DNA from: Parafrankia discariae
Lineage (GTDB): Bacteria; Actinomycetota; Actinomycetes; Frankiales; Frankiaceae
DNA length: 49,841 nt
Assembly: GCF_000373365.1 (NCBI RefSeq)
Contig: NZ_KB891170.1
Span: forward strand, 77,463 to 127,303
Reading direction: 5' to 3'
Position 1 is the first letter of the stretch, and each line of letters begins with the position of its first letter. Under the pieces are notes generated by a model. It was not told the DNA's origin and searched no databases. It worked only from the letters and a program-made list of their open reading frames with translations. Shown here piece by piece: positions 44,811-49,841 of the stretch. A program made the translations under genes and the position numbers.

Positions 44811-44834
44811 CACGACCGCGCCGGTGCGGTCGTG
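44811..44834 (+). terminator. Stem-loop immediately after the low-complexity gene
   Basis: CACGACCGC (44811-44819), a six-base loop, and GCGGTCGTG (44826-44834) form a perfect 9-bp stem that starts on the base after the stop codon. No T-tract, as for other likely terminators in this window. Confidence 0.75.
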
Positions 44835-45021
44835 GACGGTCACGGCGAGTCGCTACCGTTCCCGTGCCGGACCCGGGCCAGGCTGTGTCTCGCGTCTCCG
44901 GTCTGGCAGGACCACGCCAATCAGGTTTGAGGTCCACGCGGAGGTGGGAGGAACGCGACGCCGGGCTCGGCCGTGGCAACGCGGGCGGACCGGAAACGGA
45001 CAACCGCCCGGAAGGTGATGT

Positions 45022-45453
45022 GTGGCCGAAGCTCTGACCGCCGGCTTCGACCTGCCCGCTGACCCTCGGGCGGCTGGGCGTGCCCGCGGGCTGGTCGCTG
45101 ATCTGCTTGTGTCGTGGGGCTGTGAGAACGCCGCCGAAGTCGCGAAACTGCTGGTCAGCGAGGTCGTCACGAACGCCGTCCGTTATGTGGGGGCCCGTGA
45201 GGTGTTGCGCGTCTCGGTCGAGTGCCGCGGCGAGCGGGTCCGGGTCGCCGTGAGTGACGGAAGCTCGCTGCGCCCGGTACTCAAGGCCGCCCAGGACGAC
45301 GACGAGTCCGGCCGGGGGATGCAGCTCGTCGCCGCGCTCGCCAGCCGATGGGGCGTCGTCGACGATCCGCCCTCGACCGGCCCGGGCAAACAGGTCTGGT
45401 TCGAACTCCCGGCCGTCCGCGAGACGGCGACCCTCGGCTGCGTCCTGAGATGA
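45022..45453 (+). CDS. ATP-binding regulatory protein (anti-sigma-factor-like HATPase)
   Basis: Encodes 143 residues from GTG 45022, preceded by GGAAGGTGA. The GHKL/HATPase_c_2 fold is seen in the N box LLVSEVVTNAVRYV (about residues 48-61), the G1 box VAVSDGSSLRP and the G2 box DDESGRGMQLVAALASRWG. This is the small serine-kinase anti-sigma/RsbW-like family, very abundant in actinomycetes; members phosphorylate anti-anti-sigma proteins or act in similar partner-switching. No sigma-factor or STAS-domain gene adjoins it, so its partner is unknown. The 3' end is partially duplicated just downstream. Confidence 0.93.
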   Translation: MAEALTAGFDLPADPRAAGRARGLVADLLVSWGCENAAEVAKLLVSEVVTNAVRYVGAREVLRVSVECRGERVRVAVSDGSSLRPVLKAAQDDDESGRGMQLVAALASRWGVVDDPPSTGPGKQVWFELPAVRETATLGCVLR

Positions 45454-45503
45454 TCCGGCCGCGTCCGCGAGGCCCGGCCGCGTCCTGAGATGATTCCGCC
45501 GCG
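45436..45503. repeat. Direct duplication of the 3' end of the ATPase gene
   Basis: CGTCCTGAGATGAT at 45441-45454 recurs at 45481-45494, 40 bp downstream, within a longer near-match (CGGCTGCG.../CGGCCGCG... before and CCGGCCGCG/TCCGCCGCG after). The first copy contains the gene's last codons and stop. Confidence 0.8.
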
Positions 45504-45510
45504 CGGCGGG

Positions 45511-46293
45511 TCAGTCCCGGTGATCCGCTCGGTCCGCCTCGTCATCCGGCCGGCCGGCGATCAGGTCGAAGAGCCTGTCCCGGCGTGGCCGCCAGCGGAC
45601 GGCGAACCGGGCCGCGCGTCGGGCGGCCCGCTCGGCCTTGCGTGACCCCTCGGGGTAGCGCCGGTGCGCCCAGGCCGAGCCCGGCCGGGCCAGCCGGACC
45701 GCGCCGACCACCGCGACCAGCGGGATGAGCAGGCCGACGACACCGAAGCCGACGCGCCCCTTGAGGAAGCTGCAGCTCACGGCCACGATGTTGATGCCGA
45801 GCACGATGATGAGGTCCCACAGCGCGAGGTGGTCCCCGGTGTCGAGGCCGTCGACACCCAGCGGGGTCGCGCCGACGATCAGCAGTCCCGTGAACGCGGC
45901 ACCGAGGATGACCGCGTCCACCGACATCCGGCCCTGTTCCGACCAGTAGACGTCCTTCAGCCGCAGCACCAGCGCGAACTCGTCGAGGATGAGCGCCGCG
46001 CCCACGCCGAACAGAATCGCCAGCAGATCCCACCAGGGCGACCGCCCGCCCGCGGGCGAGAAGGCACCCACGCCGGCGAGCAGGACGAAGGCGATGCCGA
46101 AGACCGTGTGGTGGACGTGCACCCCGCCGACCGCGACGTTGCCCGGCCACCAGCGCACGCCCGCGCGGATCATCCGGACGCTGAGCCGGATGAGCAGGAA
46201 CGTGAGGATGAACGCTACGAGGAGCGCCAGCAACGGCTGCTTGCCGGGCTCGACGATCACCCGGTCGTAGCCACGTGACAACGCCGCCCACAT
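45511..46293 (-). CDS. Polytopic integral membrane protein
   Basis: Encodes 260 residues from ATG 46293, chosen because GGGAGAGGCGGGA lies just upstream; the longer open frame adds Arg/Gly-rich residues only. There are about six transmembrane segments, among them LLALLVAFILTFLLI, VFGIAFVLLAGVGAF, LLAILFGVGAALILDEFALV, AVILGAAFTGLLIVGA, LIIVLGINIVAVSCSFL and VVGLLIPLVAVVGAV. The GVHVHHTVFG and ILDEFALVLRLKDVYW motifs place polar His, Asp and Glu in or near the membrane, which recalls metal or proton sites. The C-terminal 50 residues are basic and cytoplasmic. The family appears conserved in actinobacteria, but its function is not known to me. Confidence 0.85.
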   Translation of the reverse strand: MWAALSRGYDRVIVEPGKQPLLALLVAFILTFLLIRLSVRMIRAGVRWWPGNVAVGGVHVHHTVFGIAFVLLAGVGAFSPAGGRSPWWDLLAILFGVGAALILDEFALVLRLKDVYWSEQGRMSVDAVILGAAFTGLLIVGATPLGVDGLDTGDHLALWDLIIVLGINIVAVSCSFLKGRVGFGVVGLLIPLVAVVGAVRLARPGSAWAHRRYPEGSRKAERAARRAARFAVRWRPRRDRLFDLIAGRPDDEADRADHRD

Positions 46294-46601
46294 CGCGTCC
46301 CGCCTCTCCCGCCCACGGACCGCACACCGGCCCACCACCGCACAGCGCACCGCGACGCGACCCCACCGGCAAGCAGCCGGACCGTCACGGCACGTCACGA
46401 TCGATGCCGGTCCAGTGTGCGGCCACTCCCCCGCGATCCGATGACGCCCGCCTTCGACCACGCCCGGCGGCCGTCCGGCGACCCGGATTCGCGACACCAT
46501 GCCACCATTCGGCCATAGTGCGGCGAAATCTCCGGGGGGAGGTGGATGATGGCGACGTATCAGCAGCCAGGTGGCGACGGGGCGTCACGATTGGGGGCGG
46601 C
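46294..46601. other. Divergent promoter region with misplaced strong Shine-Dalgarno sequence
   Basis: About 300 bp between the membrane-protein gene and the Nudix/TerB gene. It presumably contains both promoters. GGGGGGAGGTGG (46533-46545 region) is the strongest Shine-Dalgarno sequence nearby, yet the ATGs at 46546 and 46549 open a different frame from the gene; the in-frame GTG at 46542 overlaps it. This leaves the Nudix/TerB start open. Confidence 0.45.
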
Positions 46602-47528
46602 ATGCCGATGCCGACGCAGGTCTCTCTGGAAACAGCGCTACTCATCGAGGTCGACGGCGGTCTGCTCGTCCACACCGACGACCCGGCGGGCCCCCGGTTC
46701 CCGGGTGGCCCCGCCCAGCCGGGCGAGTCGTCCCGGGACGCCGCCGAGCGGCTGCTGCGCGCCACCCTGCCCACGACCGGACGGCCCGTCTTCGCGGGCT
46801 GCGTCGAGCACGGCGGGGCGGGCGGGACGACGTCCGCGCACACCCCGCACACCCTCACCGTGCTCTACGCCGTCACCCTCGGGCCGGCGGAGTTCGCCGC
46901 CGGGCACCCGCCCGCGCCGGGGCTGACGCTGGTCCGCCCCTACGAGAGCGACTCCGGGCCCGCGTTCACGGTCCAACCGCCCGCGGTCGGCCACGCGGCG
47001 ATGTCCTGGTGGGCCGATCGGTGGCCGTCCTGGCGTGGGCTCGCGGTCGCGGACGCCGAGCCCTGGTGGACCGGGCTGCGCCAGTCGGTGCGGACCCTGC
47101 GGGCGCAGCTCACCGCCCGCCGCGAGGACGTCCGGGGCGAGGCGTTCCGGGACGCCGCGGTGGCGATGTGCGCGCTGGTCGCGGCCGCCGACGGGCGCGT
47201 CGACCCCGCCGAGCGCGACGCGATGGCCGCCGCCATCCAGGCCGAGGACGTGCTGGCGGACTACCCGCGGGCCGACCTGGAGCTGCTGTTCGATCTGCAC
47301 GTCGCCCGGCTGCGTTCGGATCTCGCCGCCGGCCGGCGCGCGGCCCTGCGCGAGATCGGCAAGGTCCGCGGTGACCCGGCCCGCTCGTGGGCGGTGCTGC
47401 GCATCGGGGCGGTGATCGGCCGGGCCGACGGGTACTTCGATCCGGCCGAGCGGCGGGTCGTCCAGGACGCCGCCGACACGCTGGGGCTCCGCTCGGGCGC
47501 GCTCGCCGTCCAGGCGGTGGGGCGATGA
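46602..47528 (+). CDS. Nudix-like domain fused to TerB-like domain
   Basis: Encodes 308 residues from ATG 46602, with GGGGGC upstream; GTG 46542 would add 20 residues. Residues about 5-150 resemble a Nudix fold (LLIEVDGGLLVHTDD, then FPGGPAQPGESSRDAAERLL), but the Nudix box lacks the RE-x2-EE glutamates (it reads AERLLRATL). Residues about 175-305 are a TerB-like helical domain with two similar acidic loops, AAADGRVDPAER and GRADGYFDPAER, which in TerB bind metal. The protein is soluble. Its stop overlaps the start of a second Nudix-like gene (ATGA), so the pair is translationally coupled. Probably a sensor or binding protein rather than a hydrolase; this is inference. Confidence 0.83.
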   Translation: MPMPTQVSLETALLIEVDGGLLVHTDDPAGPRFPGGPAQPGESSRDAAERLLRATLPTTGRPVFAGCVEHGGAGGTTSAHTPHTLTVLYAVTLGPAEFAAGHPPAPGLTLVRPYESDSGPAFTVQPPAVGHAAMSWWADRWPSWRGLAVADAEPWWTGLRQSVRTLRAQLTARREDVRGEAFRDAAVAMCALVAAADGRVDPAERDAMAAAIQAEDVLADYPRADLELLFDLHVARLRSDLAAGRRAALREIGKVRGDPARSWAVLRIGAVIGRADGYFDPAERRVVQDAADTLGLRSGALAVQAVGR

Positions 47529-48010
47529 ACCCGGCCGACCCCGCCGGACAACCGCGGCCGGGCCGGTCGCTGCACGCCCGGGTCTTCCTGACCTTCGGCG
47601 ATCTCGTGGTCGTCGCCAACCATCGCGGCCAGCCCTGGTTCTTCCTGCTCGGCGGGCACGTCCCACCGGGCGGGGGCGTGGAGGAGGTGCTGCACCAGGT
47701 GCTGCGCCGGACCGCCGGCTTCGAGGTGCGCTCCCTCGACTTCGTCGGCGGCGTCGAGCACCTCGAACCCGCGGGCGGGACGTCCCAGCGGATCGACGTG
47801 ATCTTCGCGGGGGCCGTGCCGCGCTACGCGGAGTTCGGCAGCCGGCTCGACGACATCGACATCGTCACCCTCCGGCCGTCCCGGCTCCGGTCCGTCGAGT
47901 TCCGCCCGGCCCGCGTCGGGCGGGTTATCACCGACTGGCTGACCGACCGCGAGCCCCGCTGGTACACCGACGGGGGGTCGGCGCACCCCACGGACGGGTC
48001 TACCCGCTGA
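47525..48010 (+). CDS. Nudix-like protein with degenerate Nudix box
   Basis: Encodes 161 residues from ATG 47525, overlapping the preceding stop by four bases. The Nudix fold is recognisable from ARVFLTFGDLVVVANHRGQP and FLLGGHVPPGGGVEEVLHQV, continuing RRTAGFEV. In active Nudix hydrolases the box is G-x5-E-x7-RE-x2-EE-x-G; here the first Glu is Gly (PPGGG), RE becomes HQ and EE becomes RR. Metal-dependent hydrolysis is therefore unlikely. Paired with the upstream Nudix/TerB protein, the two may form a heterodimer that binds a nucleotide-type ligand. No regulator HTH is present. Confidence 0.85.
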   Translation: MNPADPAGQPRPGRSLHARVFLTFGDLVVVANHRGQPWFFLLGGHVPPGGGVEEVLHQVLRRTAGFEVRSLDFVGGVEHLEPAGGTSQRIDVIFAGAVPRYAEFGSRLDDIDIVTLRPSRLRSVEFRPARVGRVITDWLTDREPRWYTDGGSAHPTDGSTR

Positions 48011-48361
48011 GTCCCCCGCCACGGCCGCCGCCTCCCCCGGCCGCCGCCGCGGCGGCGGAACCCCGCAGGCCCGTTACGGCCATCCAACCGTCACCTCCCG
48101 GGCACTTCACAGGGAGCATACGGGCACGTCACAGTGTGTCCGACAGGCATCGGACGGGGTTGCGGGGGGATGACCGCGCCATGGCGCGGCCCGTGCGCCG
48201 CGCTGTCCTGTCCGTCCTCGGCCCCCGGTCCGCGACCTTGCTCGACCAACCGCACAATGAAACACGTTCAGGTGTCGTTCAGGCGTGCGTCGTAGCGTGA
48301 GCGGCGAGGCTTCCGGACACTGGGGGTAGACATCGAGATCCCGGTCGCGCTGAATGTCCCG
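48011..48361. other. Intergenic region between Nudix-like and flippase-like genes
   Basis: About 350 bp. A GC palindrome CCGCCGCCGCGGCGGCGG at 48041-48058 is a likely terminator for the Nudix pair. A lower-GC patch around 48235-48300 is the likely promoter area of the next gene. GGTCGCGCTGAA and GGTGGCGCTGAA (48335-48373) form a short duplication at its start. No gene seen. Confidence 0.5.
48041..48058 (+). terminator. GC palindrome after the Nudix-like gene pair
   Basis: CCGCCGCCGCGGCGGCGG is a perfect 18-bp palindrome about 30 bp after the stop codon. A hairpin would have to open several central pairs for a loop, so terminator function is plausible but not certain. Confidence 0.4.
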
Positions 48362-49552
48362 GTGGCGCTGAACGCAGACAACGCCGCGGTCGCACCGCTT
48401 GTTCCCGGTCCGACCCTGCCCCGGCACCGACGGTCCGGCGAGCGCGGGGCTCCCGTACCCGGCGAGCGTCCGCCGACCGGCCAAACGGGTCCCACCGGCA
48501 CCACGCCGGGTGGCGTGCCCGCGGTGTTCGGCGGGGTCGACGCCACCGGTGCCGCGGCCGTCGCGGTGGAGCTCACCCGGACCCCCCGCCGACTCGGCCC
48601 GCGCCGGACACGCCTGCGTGTCCTGGCCGCCGTCGGCGTCGTCGGCATCGTCGGCGCGCTCGTCGGCACCCGGTTCCGCTCGGACGTCCTCGGCACCCTC
48701 TCCGACGTCCCCGCGCCGCGCTGGCACTGGCTCGTGGCCTGCCTGATCGCCTCGGTGCTCTTCTACGTCGCGCACGGCGTGAGCGTGCGGGCGGCGAGCG
48801 GGCTGCGGATGAGCCTGGGCACGGCCACCGCCTCCCAGCTCGCCGCGGCGGCGGCGAACAGAGTCGTCCCGGCCGGCCTGGGCGCCATCGCCGTACACCT
48901 GCGCTTCCTGGAACGCCGGGGGATGACCCGGCCCGCCGCGGTGGCCGCCGTGGCGTCCATCAAGGGCGCCGCGATCCTCCTCCACCTGGCCGGAATCGCG
49001 CTCGTCGCCGGCACCCTGCGCGGCTCCGGCGTCGGCGAGGCGGTGACCGCGCCCGTCCGGATGACGGTGAACGGGATCGGGGCCGGCCCCGTCGCGGCCG
49101 GGCTCGCCGTGGTCGGCGCGGGAGTCGGCACCGCCGTCGCGCACCCGCGGGTGCGCACGAGGCTGCGGCCCGCGCTGCGCGGCTTCCGCGCGCACCTGGG
49201 GGTCCTCGCCCGCTCGCCCTGGCGGACGATCGTGCTCGTGACCAGCACCGCCGCCACGAAGGCCGCGCAGGTCATGGGCCTGGCCTGTGCGGTGTGGTCG
49301 TTCGAGAGCGGGCTGAGTATCGCCTCGATCACCGCCGTCTACCTGGTCGGCTCGGCCGTCGCCGGCGCCGCGCCGACAGCCGGCAGCGTCGGAGCCATCG
49401 AGCCGGCGCTCGCCATCGGGCTCACCGCGTCGGGTGGCACGGCGGCGACCATGTTCGCCGCGGTCCTGGTCTTCCGTCTGATCAGCTACTGGCTGCCGAT
49501 CCTGCCCGGGGTGACCGCACTCGCGATGATGCGCCGCCGCGGTGACCTCTGA
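48362..49552 (+). CDS. YbhN/AglD-type flippase-like integral membrane protein
   Basis: Encodes 396 residues. The first 75 residues are a disordered Pro/Gly/Thr-rich cytoplasmic tail, followed by about seven to eight transmembrane segments typical of the lysylphosphatidylglycerol synthase transmembrane (UPF0104) family: VLAAVGVVGIVGALVG, WLVACLIASVLFYVAHGVSV, then AAAAANRVVPAGLGAIAVHL with the family's conserved N-x-x-x-P-A-G-x-G, a later hydrophobic pair, and AGAAPTAGSVGAIEPALAIG near the C-terminus. Such proteins are thought to move or sense lipid-linked substrates. No MprF-type C-terminal synthase domain is fused. GTG 48362 is the first available start, but without a good Shine-Dalgarno sequence, so the true start may be internal. 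Confidence 0.85.
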   Translation: MALNADNAAVAPLVPGPTLPRHRRSGERGAPVPGERPPTGQTGPTGTTPGGVPAVFGGVDATGAAAVAVELTRTPRRLGPRRTRLRVLAAVGVVGIVGALVGTRFRSDVLGTLSDVPAPRWHWLVACLIASVLFYVAHGVSVRAASGLRMSLGTATASQLAAAAANRVVPAGLGAIAVHLRFLERRGMTRPAAVAAVASIKGAAILLHLAGIALVAGTLRGSGVGEAVTAPVRMTVNGIGAGPVAAGLAVVGAGVGTAVAHPRVRTRLRPALRGFRAHLGVLARSPWRTIVLVTSTAATKAAQVMGLACAVWSFESGLSIASITAVYLVGSAVAGAAPTAGSVGAIEPALAIGLTASGGTAATMFAAVLVFRLISYWLPILPGVTALAMMRRRGDL

Positions 49553-49574
49553 GACCGGCGGCTGAGTGCCTGTC

Positions 49575-49841
49575 CTGGATCTTTGTTTCGTGTGCTGAGT
49601 GTGGTCTGTTCCTGATCTTCTCGGTGTGGCGGGCTGGGCTGGCGGGGTGGGCTGGTCAGGGTCCGGACATGGCGCGATCGCACCGGTATCCGTCGGATCT
49701 GTCCGACCAGGAGTGGGCCCACGTGCAGCCGTTGCTGCCTCCGGCACCGAAGGACGGCCGGCCCGAGAAACACGACCGGCGTGACATCGTGGACGCGATC
49801 CTCTACGTGACCCACAACGGGATCGTGTGGCGGGCGCTGCC
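49575..49841 (+). mobile_element. IS5-type insertion sequence, left end (cut by window edge)
   Basis: The sequence from about 49575 precedes a transposase start at 49669 and is less GC-rich than flanking genes. The exact left terminal repeat cannot be fixed because the right end is outside the window. It begins 20-25 bp after the stop of the flippase-like gene. Confidence 0.55.
49669..49841 (+). CDS. IS5 family transposase, N-terminal fragment (partial)
   Basis: From ATG 49669 the frame is open to the window end (57 complete codons). The translation starts MARSHRYPSDLSDQEWAHVQ, continues PLLPPAPKDGRPEKHDRRD and then IVDAILYVTHNGIVWRAL. This is the N-terminal helical DUF4096-type domain of IS5-group transposases, which cut and paste DNA by DDE chemistry; the catalytic domain lies beyond the edge. 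No frameshift is seen in the visible part, so the element may be intact. Confidence 0.9.
   Translation, partial: MARSHRYPSDLSDQEWAHVQPLLPPAPKDGRPEKHDRRDIVDAILYVTHNGIVWRAL

Overview
The window looks like chromosomal DNA of a very GC-rich actinomycete, most likely Frankia or a close relative. This rests on strong G/C bias at third codon positions, many GTG starts, terminator-like stem-loops without T-tracts, actinobacterial families (DUF4193, a GPGG-motif small membrane protein, LAL and LuxR regulators, Gly/Pro-rich proteins) and a lipid-type polyketide synthase locus. The genus is an inference; no rRNA or tRNA gene is visible to settle it.

Layout. 1-9.2 kb: two adjacent acyl-CoA dehydrogenases (probably subunits of one enzyme), glycerol-3-phosphate dehydrogenase, a 47-residue GPGG membrane protein, a flavin disulfide reductase, a short-type 6-phosphogluconate dehydrogenase and a membrane-anchored L,D-transpeptidase. 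9.6-12.6 kb: an orphan AbiEi-like gene whose 3' end runs into a TPP riboswitch, followed by thiC. 12.7-31.3 kb: one minus-strand locus reading PKS1 (NPD-NPD-KS-AT-ACP-ACP-KR), PKS2 (KS-AT-DH-degenerate PPTase), ACP, alpha/beta hydrolase, family-1 glycosyltransferase, methyltransferase. The first three junctions are overlapping or tight. The domains form a complete keto-reduction, dehydration and enoyl-reduction set of the PUFA / heterocyst-glycolipid kind; with the glycosyltransferase the natural reading is a dedicated long-chain glycolipid. 31.3-33.3 kb: about 2 kb of gene-free, repeat-containing DNA. 33.3-39.3 kb: a LuxR regulator, a small membrane protein and a very large LAL (MalT-type) regulator. 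39.4-41.1 kb: a potassium channel, a DUF4193 protein and a GroES-like protein. 41.6-45.5 kb: two low-complexity proteins and an anti-sigma-type ATPase. 45.5-49.5 kb: a polytopic membrane protein, two coupled Nudix-like proteins with damaged Nudix boxes (one fused to TerB), and a YbhN-type flippase-like protein. The right edge cuts an IS5-type transposase gene.

The most interesting content is the lipid-PKS locus: its perfect 348-bp ACP duplication with aberrant codon usage, the loss of both metal-ligand residues in its built-in phosphopantetheinyl transferase, and tandem flavin enoyl-reductase-like domains of which only one keeps the usual His. Also notable are the upstream gene that terminates inside the thiC riboswitch, the paired Nudix-like proteins without catalytic residues, and a recurring pattern of short direct repeats that duplicate the stop-codon region of several genes.
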